Source: Haliea salexigens DSM 19537
GTDB taxonomy: Bacteria > Pseudomonadota > Gammaproteobacteria > Pseudomonadales > Halieaceae
Reading direction: 5' to 3'
DNA: 52,962 bases
Assembly: GCF_000423125.1 (NCBI RefSeq)
Contig: NZ_AUHJ01000020.1
Span: 1-52,962, forward strand
Below the pieces are notes generated by a model that saw nothing but the letters and a program-made list of their open reading frames with translations, did no database searches and was not told the DNA's origin. Made by a program: the position numbers and the translations under genes. Positions 17,363 to 25,999 of the stretch are shown one piece after another (positions within the stretch are counted from its first letter, which is position 1; every line of letters starts with the position of its first letter).

Positions 17363-18274
17363 ATGGACAATTTCCTGCTGATCCTCGCCTACCTCGGCAT
17401 CGGCCTGTGCCTGCGCCGGGTGCGGGGCATGCCCGAGAACACCGCTGTGGCATTGAACGCCTACGCGCTGAACGTGGCCTTGCCGGCGGTCATCCTGAGC
17501 AATGTGCCCCTGCTGACCTTCTCCAGCGCGCTGCTGATCCCAACCATCACTCCCTGGCTGCTGATGCTGCTGGTGGTGCCGCTAGTGATTGTGCTGGGCC
17601 GCCTGCTGCACTGGCCGCGCGAGGTGGTGGGCGCGCTGTTGATCGTGCTGCCCCTGGGCAACACCTCCTACCTCGGCTTTCCGCTGGTGCAGTCCTTCTT
17701 TGGCGCTGCGGGCATGCCCTACGCCATGGTCTACGACCAGCTGGGCTCGTTTCTTGCGCTGTCCAGCTATGCCGTGGTGATTGCCGCCCTCTACAGCCCC
17801 CAGGTCGACACGCCCTCAGCCGGCGCCATCGCCAGGCGCATCCTCAGCTTTCCCCCCTTCCTGGCCCTGCTCGCCGGTCTCGCACTGCGCGGCGTTTCCC
17901 TGCCGCCTCTTGCCGGACAGCTCATCACCAGTATCGCCGCGACGCTGGTGCCCCTGGTCATGGTGGCGGTGGGTTTCCAGATCAGCATACGCCTGGCGCG
18001 CAGCGAGCGGCTGACCCTGGCCATTGCCCTGGGCATCAAGTTGCTGTTGATGCCTTTGTGCACCTATCTGCTGTGGCACGCCTGGGGCCAGCGTGGGCTG
18101 GCCACGCAGGTCGCCGTCTTCCAGGCCGCTATGCCACCGATGATTTCCGCCGGCACCATCGCCATCATGGCGGGCCTCGCACCACGCCTGGTCACGGGCC
18201 TGATTGGGATCGGCATCCTGATCTCGCTGGCTAGCCTGCCAACCCTGTACTGGTTGCTCAGCCACAGCACCTGA
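17363..18274 (+). CDS. AEC family (auxin efflux carrier-like) membrane transporter
   Basis: The 303-residue product is hydrophobic throughout, with about ten predicted membrane helices in two halves, as in AEC/BASS-type carriers. Family-typical segments are the N-terminal FLLILAYLGIGLCLRR, the conserved NAYALNVALPAVILSN region and the PLGNTSYLGFPLVQSFFG motif in the fourth helix. The C-terminal half carries FQAAMPPMISAGTIAIMAG. These carriers usually export organic acids or amino-acid-like anions. The gene diverges from the PhyH-like gene and is followed, 95 bases on, by an amidohydrolase gene on the same strand. Substrate is unknown. Confidence 0.9.
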   Translation: MDNFLLILAYLGIGLCLRRVRGMPENTAVALNAYALNVALPAVILSNVPLLTFSSALLIPTITPWLLMLLVVPLVIVLGRLLHWPREVVGALLIVLPLGNTSYLGFPLVQSFFGAAGMPYAMVYDQLGSFLALSSYAVVIAALYSPQVDTPSAGAIARRILSFPPFLALLAGLALRGVSLPPLAGQLITSIAATLVPLVMVAVGFQISIRLARSERLTLAIALGIKLLLMPLCTYLLWHAWGQRGLATQVAVFQAAMPPMISAGTIAIMAGLAPRLVTGLIGIGILISLASLPTLYWLLSHST

Positions 18275-18369
18275 CACCACTCTCGCCCCATGGAGGCAAG
18301 CATGCCTGCCGCGGGGTGGGGAAATGCTCTACCCTAAGTTGAGTTCCACAGCCGACACGGAGTACTCCC

Positions 18370-19848
18370 ATGGCCCAGCGCACCCCACAGGACCCCGACG
18401 GCATTCGCCTGCCGATAAAACTCGACACCACATCCAACGGCGAGTTCATGCCCATCCCGCTGGAGGCGATCCACCACCATGCCAACCGGCTGGCACGCAA
18501 CGCCGCAGATGCCGCCGCGCGACACAGCGGACTCAGGCGGCGCGCCTTTCTCACCAGCGCCTGCGGTGCCGCCACCACGCTGCTGGCCTTCAATCGGGCC
18601 TATGCCAGCGGCGGCGAGCGCGGTGGCTATTTCGAGCTGGAGCCCGACGCGCAGTGGGATCAGCAACTGGCCGCCGCACAGGTGGGCGGCAACGAGTTCA
18701 TTTTTGATGTGCAGGGCCACTTCGTGAATCCCACCGGCGCCTGGACGGAAAAACTGCCGGACGCTGCCCGCCCGCTGAGTGGGCTACCCAACGCCAGTTG
18801 TGCTGCGGGAGAAGGGCCGGGACGCGCCTACCTCGACTGCTTCAACGCCGAGCGGTTCGTGCAGGATGTTTTCCTCGACTCGGATACCGACCTGATGGTG
18901 CTCTCCTTCGTGCCTTCACGCTCCGATGCCGAGCCCCTGACCATCGAGGAAGCCGCCGCCACGGCGGAGATCGTCGAGCAGATGCAGGGCACACACCGCC
19001 TGCTTCTGCACGGCCGGGTAAACCCCAACCAGGACGGCGACCTGGACGCCATGGACGAGCTGGCCGAACACTGGGGCGTTGCCGCGTGGAAAACCTACAC
19101 CCAGTGGGGCCCGGATGGGAAAGGCTTCTGGCTCGACGATGAAGACACCGGCATCCCCTTTCTGGAAAAAGCGCGCAAGCTGGGGGTAAAGATCGTTGCC
19201 ATTCACAAGGGCCTGCCCTTCGGCAAAGAATCCTATGAGCACTCCACCTGCGCCGACATCGGCCGCGTGGCCCGGCGCTACCCGGACATCAGCTTTCTGG
19301 TTTATCACTCCGGCTACGTTGCGGGCAGTGCCGAGGGGCCTTATGACCCCAACCGTGAAGACGGGGTGGACGCCCTGGTCACGTCCCTGCGCGACAACAA
19401 CATCCCACCCAACAGCAATGTGTATGCGGAGATGGGCAGCACCTGGCGCTACCTGATGCGCGACCCGGACAGCGCCGCACACACCCTGGGCAAGCTGCTC
19501 ACCTACGTCGGCGAAGACAACGTGCTCTGGGGCACCGACTCCATCTGGTACGGATCGCCGCAGGACCAGATACAGGCGTTTCGCACCTTCCAGATTGCCG
19601 ACAAGCTGCAAGCCATGTACGGCTACCCGCAGATGACTGCCGCCCTGCGTGCCAAGGTTTTCGGGCTCAATGCACTGCAGCCCTACGGCCAGCACGTAAG
19701 GGACCTGATGCCGCGCTTCAACCTCGATTCCGTGGCGCTGCAGCGCGCCGCCTACCGCAGCGCGCCCGACCCGCACTTTCAGACCTACGGGCCGAAAACC
19801 CGGCGGGAGTTCCTCAACCTGATGCGGTGGCAGGGCGACCCGTCGTGA
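18370..19848 (+). CDS. Tat-exported amidohydrolase family protein
   Basis: The 492-residue product belongs to the amidohydrolase-2 (metal-dependent TIM-barrel) group. Barrel motifs seen include LLLHGRVNPNQDG, WGVAAWKTYTQWGPDG, KIVAIHKGLPFG, DISFLVYHSGYV, NVYAEMGSTWRYL and the late catalytic Asp in VLWGTDSIWYG. A twin-arginine type segment, LRRRAFLTSACGAATTLLAF, sits unusually far in at about residue 55. This suggests Tat export after folding, with a long n-region or a downstream start. The ATG at 18370 has GGAG seven bases upstream and is preferred; an in-frame ATG at 18448 would shorten the n-region but has a weaker RBS. Substrate is not evident. The gene follows the AEC transporter and may share its transcript. 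Confidence 0.83.
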   Translation: MAQRTPQDPDGIRLPIKLDTTSNGEFMPIPLEAIHHHANRLARNAADAAARHSGLRRRAFLTSACGAATTLLAFNRAYASGGERGGYFELEPDAQWDQQLAAAQVGGNEFIFDVQGHFVNPTGAWTEKLPDAARPLSGLPNASCAAGEGPGRAYLDCFNAERFVQDVFLDSDTDLMVLSFVPSRSDAEPLTIEEAAATAEIVEQMQGTHRLLLHGRVNPNQDGDLDAMDELAEHWGVAAWKTYTQWGPDGKGFWLDDEDTGIPFLEKARKLGVKIVAIHKGLPFGKESYEHSTCADIGRVARRYPDISFLVYHSGYVAGSAEGPYDPNREDGVDALVTSLRDNNIPPNSNVYAEMGSTWRYLMRDPDSAAHTLGKLLTYVGEDNVLWGTDSIWYGSPQDQIQAFRTFQIADKLQAMYGYPQMTAALRAKVFGLNALQPYGQHVRDLMPRFNLDSVALQRAAYRSAPDPHFQTYGPKTRREFLNLMRWQGDPS

Positions 19849-19973
19849 CCCTGTGCCGGTAAACGTGAGTCGCATCACATCCTGGCAACGTGCATTGCGG
19901 AAATCATCGTCAAACCCGGCGCTATCGTGTATCTAGGATTCTGAGAACAAGACACCCAGCGGGGTACACTCAG

Positions 19974-20456
19974 ATGACTCGCCAATCACGCACTGCTACG
20001 CCCCACCGTTTCAAGCTGCTCGACCGATTGCTTGCCGTCGTTTTTCTGGCGATGCTGGCGATACCGGTCACTCTGGCCCTACCCGCCTACCAGGATCGCT
20101 CTGCCGGCGAAAACCGCTCGAACGCCAAGGCCGCACTGCTGGCCCTGGCGGGCGCGATGGAGCAACACCTTGCGCTTGGCGGCACCTACGCCGGCGCCAC
20201 AGAGCACGGTGCGCCCACGCCAGCGGCACCCTCCGCCGAACTCTTTCGCCGCGAAGCGCTGTTCAACAGGGCAGCCCACTATGAGCTGACCATCGAGTCG
20301 GCCGATGCCAAGGGCTATGTGCTGCAGGCGAGGCCCATTACAGGAAGCCGCCAGGAAGACGACGGCGTACTACGGCTCAACCATCTGGGCCAGAAGTCCT
20401 GGGACCGCAATAACGATGGGGCTATTGTCTGGGCTGAACAGACCTGGGACGCCTGA
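19974..20456 (+). CDS. Type IV pilin-like protein with degenerate processing site
   Basis: The 160-residue product has the general plan of a PilE-type minor pilin. A short basic leader is followed by one long hydrophobic helix (FKLLDRLLAVVFLAMLAIPV), then LPAYQDRSAGENRSNAKAAL, close to the usual PAYQDY...R.DAKAALL block. The globular part ends with the LNHLGQKSWDRNNDG sequence seen in pilins. The usual GFTLIE cleavage motif is replaced by RFKLLD. There is no Gly before the Phe, the fifth residue is Asp instead of Glu, and the helix runs about three residues longer. Prepilin peptidase would probably not cut it. It may be an uncleaved anchored relative or a decaying gene. No pilus genes are nearby. 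Confidence 0.6.
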   Translation: MTRQSRTATPHRFKLLDRLLAVVFLAMLAIPVTLALPAYQDRSAGENRSNAKAALLALAGAMEQHLALGGTYAGATEHGAPTPAAPSAELFRREALFNRAAHYELTIESADAKGYVLQARPITGSRQEDDGVLRLNHLGQKSWDRNNDGAIVWAEQTWDA

Positions 20457-20512
20457 GTAGGCGCAAGCCGCGACGCGCAACGCTGAGCGAAGGCGCCCCG
20501 CGGTCCCTGGCC

Positions 20513-21403
20513 TCAGTTTTTCTGCTCGAGCAGGGTGAGCACACTGGAGAAATCCTGCTGTCCCATGCCTGCTCCCTGCAGACGGGTATACAGGTCCCGC
20601 GCCAGCTGCCCCATCTGGTTGTCCACACCACTCTGGCTGGCAATATCCATCGCCAGGCCGAGATCCTTGGCCATCAGGTCAACCATGAAGCCCGGCTTGT
20701 AGCCATTGCTGGCCGGCGCTTTCTCCATCACGCCCGGATAGGGGTTGTAGACTTCCAGCGACCAGTTGCGACCTGAACTCGCCAGCATGATCTCCGACAG
20801 CACCGCCGGGTCCAGACCATTGCGCACCCCCATTTCCAGCGCCTCACAGGTGCCTATCATGTGAATCGCCAGCAGCATGTTGTTACAGCCCTTGGCCACC
20901 TGGCCGGCTCCGGCAGGGCCGGCGTGGAAAATATTCTTGCCCATGCCAGCCAGAATCACCCGCGCTTTCTCGAACGTCGCCGCTTCGCCGCCACACATGA
21001 AGGCCAGCGTGCCCGCAGCTGCGGCCGCAACGCCACCGGAGACCGGCGCATCCATGAAACCGATGCCCAGGGCCGCCGCTGCCTTGCCGACTTCACGTGA
21101 GGTTTCAGCGTCTATCGTGCTGCAATCGAGTACGGTGGTCTCTGTGCCCAGGCGCGCCAGCAGACCGTCCTCTCCGAGGTACACACTGGCCACATGCTTG
21201 CCCGCCGGCAGCATGGAAATCACGTAATCGGCACCCGCCACCGCATCGGCGGCCGACGCGGCCACCAGCGCCCCCGCCTCCGACAGCTGCTGGCAGGCCG
21301 CCTCCGACAGGTCGAATACGGTAACGCTGTGCCCCGCGTGGATCAGATTGGTGGCCATCGGCCCACCCATATTGCCGAGGCCGATAAATGCAACTTGCGC
21401 CAT
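20513..21403 (-). CDS. mmsB: 3-hydroxyisobutyrate dehydrogenase
   Basis: The 296-residue product oxidises 3-hydroxyisobutyrate to methylmalonate semialdehyde in valine catabolism. The N-terminal Rossmann motif VAFIGLGNMGGPMATNL binds NAD. The substrate-binding DAPVSGGVAAAAAGTLAFM segment and the catalytic Lys in GQVAKGCNNML follow in the right order. The start at 21403 has AGGAGA eight bases upstream. The longer frame to 21721 runs back into the hydrolase gene and is discarded. It is the last gene of the five-gene operon, 20 bases after the 3-hydroxyisobutyryl-CoA hydrolase gene. Confidence 0.94.
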   Translation of the reverse strand: MAQVAFIGLGNMGGPMATNLIHAGHSVTVFDLSEAACQQLSEAGALVAASAADAVAGADYVISMLPAGKHVASVYLGEDGLLARLGTETTVLDCSTIDAETSREVGKAAAALGIGFMDAPVSGGVAAAAAGTLAFMCGGEAATFEKARVILAGMGKNIFHAGPAGAGQVAKGCNNMLLAIHMIGTCEALEMGVRNGLDPAVLSEIMLASSGRNWSLEVYNPYPGVMEKAPASNGYKPGFMVDLMAKDLGLAMDIASQSGVDNQMGQLARDLYTRLQGAGMGQQDFSSVLTLLEQKN

Positions 21404-21423
21404 GGTGAATCTCTCCTGTGCGA

Positions 21424-22536
21424 TTAGAGGTCGGCCAGCGGGTTGTTTGCCCAGGGGGCCGTGAAGAAGCCGTCGATCAGCGCCTGGGGCACCTCGCGCG
21501 TGCTCTTGAAGGCCCAGGCCGGGTTGCGGTCCTTGTCCAGCAGCAGGGCGCGCACGCCCTCGGCGAATTCCGGGTAGCGCACCACATTGGTGGCGAGCTG
21601 CAGCTCCGCCTGAAACACCTCCCGCAGTGAGCTGTGCCGGGTTTCCTGCAGCTGACGGCTTATCCACAGTGCCGCCAACGGCGACCCGTGTGCCAGGCCG
21701 TCGCGCGCCCGAGACAGCCACTGGTCGGTGGTTTGTTGATTGACGATATTGTCCACTACCTGGTGTACATCGTCGCCGTCACAGAGGGAATTGATCCGGC
21801 TCAGGTGCGGCTCCACCTGCCCGCCCGGCATACTGGCGATACTCTGTTCGGTAAGCGGTCGCAGAATATGCCGCACGCGCGCATGGTTGGCCGCACAATC
21901 ATCCGCCCAGTTGCTGCGTCGCAACTGCTCCAGCACCGCGCCTTTATGCTCGCTGGCAATGAAGCGATCCGCCAGGCCGGTGAACACCGCGTCCGCCGCG
22001 TTGATGGACGCGCCAGTAAGGGCGAGGAACTGCCCCGACTTGCCGGGCATATGGTTGAGGAACCAGCTGCCGCCCACATCCGGGAACAGCGCGATGGTGA
22101 CTTCCGGCATGGCGATGCGCGTGGCCTCGGTGACCACGCGGTGCGAACAGCCGGCCATTACCCCGAGGCCACCGCCCATGACAATACCGTGTCCCCAGCA
22201 GATGATCGGTTTGGGGTAGGTGTGCAGGGTGTAGTTCATGCGGTATTCCCGCGCGAAAAAGGCCTCTGCCTCCTCGCAGGGGCCACCCGGGGTCGCGGTA
22301 GCGGAACGGTGCAGGGCCTGCACATCGCCGCCAGCACAGAAAGCCTTCTCGCCGCTGCCGTCAATCAGGATGGCACCAATCTCCGGGTCGTCGCGCCACA
22401 CGTCCAGTTGTTCCTGTAGCGTGTCGACCATCGGCAGGGTCAGTGAATTGAGGGTTTTCGGCACGTTGAGGGTGAGGTGGCCAAGCTTGCGCCCGGCACA
22501 TTCCACTACCTCAACGATGACAGGGGCATCTGACAT
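21424..22536 (-). CDS. 3-hydroxyisobutyryl-CoA hydrolase
   Basis: The 370-residue product is a crotonase-superfamily protein of the HIBCH type, longer than plain hydratases. Conserved pieces are DGSGEKAFCAGGDVQAL (oxyanion-hole region) and ICWGHGIVMGGGLGVMAGC. The segment RIAMPEVTIALFPDVGGSWF carries the catalytic Glu and Asp typical of the hydrolases. HIBCH frees 3-hydroxyisobutyrate from CoA, the CoA-release step peculiar to valine breakdown. It lies ten bases after the enoyl-CoA hydratase gene and 20 bases before mmsB, consistent with one transcript. About 100 C-terminal residues beyond the crotonase core match the family's extended C-terminus. Confidence 0.92.
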   Translation of the reverse strand: MSDAPVIVEVVECAGRKLGHLTLNVPKTLNSLTLPMVDTLQEQLDVWRDDPEIGAILIDGSGEKAFCAGGDVQALHRSATATPGGPCEEAEAFFAREYRMNYTLHTYPKPIICWGHGIVMGGGLGVMAGCSHRVVTEATRIAMPEVTIALFPDVGGSWFLNHMPGKSGQFLALTGASINAADAVFTGLADRFIASEHKGAVLEQLRRSNWADDCAANHARVRHILRPLTEQSIASMPGGQVEPHLSRINSLCDGDDVHQVVDNIVNQQTTDQWLSRARDGLAHGSPLAALWISRQLQETRHSSLREVFQAELQLATNVVRYPEFAEGVRALLLDKDRNPAWAFKSTREVPQALIDGFFTAPWANNPLADL

Positions 22537-22546
22537 GCTTGAATCC

Positions 22547-23335
22547 TTAGCGGTTTTTCCATTCGGGTTTACGCTTCTCGAGAAACGCGTTCACGCCCTC
22601 GCGCTGGTCTTCGGTGGAGAACAGCTCGACGAACAGTTCGCGCTCCGCCGCCAGGCCATCGCCGATCGCCTTGTCGCGAGCCGAGTGAATCAGCTGCTTG
22701 CAGCGCCCGATGGAGCTGGGGCTCTGTTCGCAGACCTGCTCCGCCAGGGCCAGGGCGCGCTCCAGTGCTTCACCGGTACCGACCACTTCTTCCGCCAGGC
22801 CGATGCGCTCCGCCGTGGCTGCATTGATGCGCTCGCCACAGAGAATCATGCGCTTGGCCCAGCCTTCGCCGGCCAACCAGGCCAGGCGCTGGGTGCCGCC
22901 GGCACAGGGCAGCAGGCCGACCCGGGCCTCGGGCAGCGCCAGTTGCGCCTGTTCTTCGACAATGCGCAGGTCGCAGGCCAGCGCCACTTCCAGCCCGCCG
23001 CCCATGGCAAAGCCGTTCACTGCCGCAATGGAAACGCCACGGAAGTCCGCCAGCGCTTCAAAGGCCTCGCCAAAAAAGCAGGCCATGCGGTCGGCTGTTT
23101 TCGGGTCGCCATCGGCAAACAGCTTGAGGTCCGCCCCGGCGGAGAAGAACTTGCTGCCGGCGCCGGTCAGCACCAGCGCGTAGATATCCAGGTTGCTGTT
23201 CAGGGACGCGACCAGATCGCGCAGGGCGGGCAGGCTCTCGGTATCCCAGGTGTTGGCCGCCGGGTTATCGATGGTAACCAGCGCGGTGTGACCGCGAATC
23301 TCGACTTTCAGTTTCTCCGATGTACTCAGGCTCAT
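22547..23335 (-). CDS. Enoyl-CoA hydratase (probable methacrylyl-CoA hydratase)
   Basis: The 262-residue product is a standard crotonase. LTGAGSKFFSAGADLKLF and NGFAMGGGLEVALACDLRI form the oxyanion hole and active-site loop, and LPEARVGLLPCAGGTQRLAW supplies a catalytic Glu. Its place between an acyl-CoA dehydrogenase and 3-hydroxyisobutyryl-CoA hydrolase suggests that it hydrates methacrylyl-CoA to 3-hydroxyisobutyryl-CoA. The start overlaps the dehydrogenase stop by four bases (ATGA), a sign of translational coupling. Crotonases are hard to assign by sequence alone, so the substrate rests on operon position. Confidence 0.92.
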   Translation of the reverse strand: MSLSTSEKLKVEIRGHTALVTIDNPAANTWDTESLPALRDLVASLNSNLDIYALVLTGAGSKFFSAGADLKLFADGDPKTADRMACFFGEAFEALADFRGVSIAAVNGFAMGGGLEVALACDLRIVEEQAQLALPEARVGLLPCAGGTQRLAWLAGEGWAKRMILCGERINAATAERIGLAEEVVGTGEALERALALAEQVCEQSPSSIGRCKQLIHSARDKAIGDGLAAERELFVELFSTEDQREGVNAFLEKRKPEWKNR

Positions 23336-24492
23336 TTGATGACCTCCAGTGCGCCTTCCATTAACAGTTTGCGCCCTACAATGACGCGCATGATTTCATT
23401 GGTACCCTCGAGTATCTGGTGCACTCGCGTGTCGCGCACGTGGCGCTCCATGGGGTATTCGCGGATATAACCGTAGCCGCCGAACAACTGCAGCGCATCG
23501 TTGCAGACCTGGAAACCCACATCGGTCGCGAAGCGCTTGGCCATTGCACAGTAGGTGGTCGCCTGCGGGTCCTTGTTGTCCAGCTTGCTGGCGGCGAGAC
23601 GTATCATCTGCCGCGCCGCAACCAGTTCGGTGAGCATATCCGCGAGTTTGAACTGGGTGTGCTGGAAGTCGGCGATGGCCGTGTCGAACTGGCGCCGCTC
23701 CTGCACATAGGCCGTGGCCTCTTCCAGCGCCTGCTGCGCCGTACCCACACTGCAGGTGGCAATATTGATGCGCCCCCCATCCAACCCCATCATGGCGATG
23801 GAGAAACCCTGGCCCTCGGCACCCAGGCGGTTTGCCACCGGCACCCGCACGTCGTCAAAGGTGACCATGCGGGTAGGCTGGGCGTTCCAGCCCATCTTGG
23901 CTTCCTTCTTGCCGTAGCTGATGCCCTCGGCGTCCGCCGGCACCAGAACCGCGGTAATGCCGCGCGCGCCATCGTCGCTGGTACGCAGCATCACCACCAG
24001 CACGTCGGTCTCACCGGCACCGGAAATGAACACCTTGCTGCCGTTGATCACGTAGTCATCGCCGTCGCGCCGGGCGGAGGTGCGCAGGGAGGCGGCGTCG
24101 GAACCGGCGCCGGGCTCTGTGAGGCAATAGGAGGCCAGCTTCTCGCCGCTAACCAACTCGGGGCACCAGGCTTCGATCACAGCATCGCTGCAGTAATGCC
24201 CGATCATGCTGGTCGCCATGTTGTGAATGGTGAGGAAGGCGGCGGTGGTGGTGCAACCGCGCGCCAGCTCCTCGACAATCAGGCTCGCATCCAGGCGCCC
24301 CATGCCAAGGCCACCCGCGCTTTCGGGCGTGTACATGCCCATGAAGCCCAGCTCTCCGGCCTGGCGCAGCACGTCCTTGGGGAAGAAGGATTCTTCGTCC
24401 CACTGCGCCGCCTGCGGCGCCAGCACACCATCGGAGAACGCACGGGCGCTGTCGACAAAAGCCTGCTGCTCTTCAGAGATGGAAAAATCCAT
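23332..24492 (-). CDS. Acyl-CoA dehydrogenase (probable isobutyryl-CoA dehydrogenase)
   Basis: The 386-residue flavoprotein has the normal acyl-CoA dehydrogenase layout. The N-terminal helical domain contains LGFMGMYTPESAGGLGMGRL. The beta domain has ASYCLTEPGAGSDAASLRT for FAD and substrate binding, and the C-terminal helices include FGGYGYIREYPMERHVRD and ILEGTNEIMR with the likely catalytic Glu. Operon order implies that it converts isobutyryl-CoA to methacrylyl-CoA, passing electrons to ETF. ATG 24492 is chosen over an in-frame TTG at 24498 because GGAGGG lies six bases before the ATG. It sits 12 bases after the aldehyde dehydrogenase stop. Confidence 0.93.
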   Translation of the reverse strand: MDFSISEEQQAFVDSARAFSDGVLAPQAAQWDEESFFPKDVLRQAGELGFMGMYTPESAGGLGMGRLDASLIVEELARGCTTTAAFLTIHNMATSMIGHYCSDAVIEAWCPELVSGEKLASYCLTEPGAGSDAASLRTSARRDGDDYVINGSKVFISGAGETDVLVVMLRTSDDGARGITAVLVPADAEGISYGKKEAKMGWNAQPTRMVTFDDVRVPVANRLGAEGQGFSIAMMGLDGGRINIATCSVGTAQQALEEATAYVQERRQFDTAIADFQHTQFKLADMLTELVAARQMIRLAASKLDNKDPQATTYCAMAKRFATDVGFQVCNDALQLFGGYGYIREYPMERHVRDTRVHQILEGTNEIMRVIVGRKLLMEGALEVIK

Positions 24493-24504
24493 GGTCAACC
24501 CTCC

Positions 24505-25923
24505 TCAGAAGCGGTCCATCACTTTGCCGAACAGCTCTGCGTCAGGCGGTATCACCTTGGTTTGCGCCAGCGGTTTGGACACCCAGGTTTCATTGATGAG
24601 GTCGCGCCAGGTAATGTTGTGGTTGATGCTGTTGCCGCCCCAGGAGCCGCAGCCCAGCGAGAAGGTCTGGCGCATGCCGTTCCACAGGTTGCCGCTGTTG
24701 GACGCAGACTGTGGCTGGTTCACCATCACCCGCGAGGTGCGCGTGGCGAGGGCCAGCTTCAGAATGTTGTCGTCGTTGTTGGAGTAGATACCGCAGCTGT
24801 GACCCTGGCCCTGATAGGCCTGGATGCGGTTGGTCAGCTCGATGGCCTCGTCGATGTCGCGCACCTTGTACAGGGCCATCGTCACCGTGAGCTTTTCACC
24901 GGAGAAGGGGTAATCCGGGCCCGCCCCCACTTCGGGCACGATAAAGAACTGCTTGCCCTCAGGCAGGTCAATGCCGGCACGCCCGGCGATGGTGGTGGCG
25001 TGCTGCGCCACGATGGCTGCATTCAGGTGCCCGTCCTGCCAGATCACGCTCTGCAGCTTCGATTTGTCGTCACCGTCGACAATAAAACCGCCCTCGTGCT
25101 TGAGCTTCTCCAGAAACTCGTCGTAGATGGATTCAAACACCAGCACGGAGTTGTCCGACGAGCAGGAGGCCGCCAGGTCCAGTGTTTTGGAGATGCGAAT
25201 TTTCTCTGCGGCTTCCTCGAGATTGGCCGTGTCATCGACCGTGATCACCGCGTTGCCCACGCCCACGCCAAGCGCCGGTGTGCCGGACGAGTACGCCGCC
25301 GACACCATGGCTTCACCGCCGGTAGCAAGAATGCGGTCGCACTGGCGCATCAGTTCGTTGGTCTTGTCCAGCGAAGGCACATCGATACTTTGCACCAGAT
25401 CCGCCGGCGCGCCCATGGCAACGATGGCCTCGCGCATGTAATCGCAGATCATCTTGTTGGTCAGTTTGGCGCGCGGATGCGGAGCAATGATGATGGCGTT
25501 GCGGCCTTTCACCGCCGAAATCGCCTTGATCACCGGGGTGGCCTCCGGGTTGGTGGAAGGCGACAGTGCACCGATCACGCCCACCGGCTTGGCAATCTTT
25601 ATGATATTGCGCACCGGGTCTTCCTCGATCACGCCCACGGATTTGTCGTGGAGGATATCCATAAGCGTTGCTCGGGTTTTGCGGTGGATTTTGAGGAATT
25701 TGCCGTCGTAGTTACCGAGCTGGGTTTCCTCCACCGTGAAGCGGGCAATCTTCTCTGATACACCTTCACGCGCCACGGACCAGACCATGGCGGTAATCAG
25801 CTCGTCCACCTGCTCCTGGGTGTAATGCTCGATCGCTGCCTGGGCCGCGCGAGCGCGTTCCATCATCGCCGCAATTTCCTGCTGCACGGCATTGGGTTCC
25901 TGGGATTGCTGGGTTGTCGCCAT
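24505..25923 (-). CDS. CoA-acylating aldehyde dehydrogenase (AdhE N-domain/SauS type)
   Basis: The 472-residue product is an aldehyde dehydrogenase of the acylating subgroup that includes the AdhE N-terminal domain, EutE/PduP and sulfoacetaldehyde dehydrogenase SauS. Signs are KPVGVIGALSPSTNPEATPV near residue 110, IIIAPHPRAKLTNKM, DRILATGGEAMVSAAYSSG and the nucleophilic Cys in TLDLAASCSSDNSVLVFE. The C-terminal MVNQPQSASNSGNLWNGMR and LGCGSWGGNSINHNITW blocks are also typical. It lacks the layout of classical MmsA, which is about 500 residues with a different Cys context. As first gene of the valine operon it should make propionyl-CoA from methylmalonate semialdehyde or isobutyryl-CoA from isobutyraldehyde. 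Start ATG 25923 has AGGAG eight bases upstream. Confidence 0.87.
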   Translation of the reverse strand: MATTQQSQEPNAVQQEIAAMMERARAAQAAIEHYTQEQVDELITAMVWSVAREGVSEKIARFTVEETQLGNYDGKFLKIHRKTRATLMDILHDKSVGVIEEDPVRNIIKIAKPVGVIGALSPSTNPEATPVIKAISAVKGRNAIIIAPHPRAKLTNKMICDYMREAIVAMGAPADLVQSIDVPSLDKTNELMRQCDRILATGGEAMVSAAYSSGTPALGVGVGNAVITVDDTANLEEAAEKIRISKTLDLAASCSSDNSVLVFESIYDEFLEKLKHEGGFIVDGDDKSKLQSVIWQDGHLNAAIVAQHATTIAGRAGIDLPEGKQFFIVPEVGAGPDYPFSGEKLTVTMALYKVRDIDEAIELTNRIQAYQGQGHSCGIYSNNDDNILKLALATRTSRVMVNQPQSASNSGNLWNGMRQTFSLGCGSWGGNSINHNITWRDLINETWVSKPLAQTKVIPPDAELFGKVMDRF

Positions 25924-25999
25924 GGGGCGTACTCCTGTCGAACACGTGATTGCGGGGTTCCGGCTGCTGTGCGCGGCCGGAACTCTTATAGTAGCCGAG

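Noticed and set aside
20457-20512. Possible bidirectional terminator between the convergent pilin-like and mmsB genes
   Set aside because: Only short CCGCG/CGCGG arms separated by more than 20 bases; no convincing stem or T-runs.
23419-25758. A 779-codon plus-strand open frame antisense to the acyl-CoA dehydrogenase and aldehyde dehydrogenase genes
   Set aside because: Both genes beneath it have full family motifs. The antisense translation is rich in His, Arg, Gln and Gly with no domain logic, as expected from a mirror of GC-rich codons.
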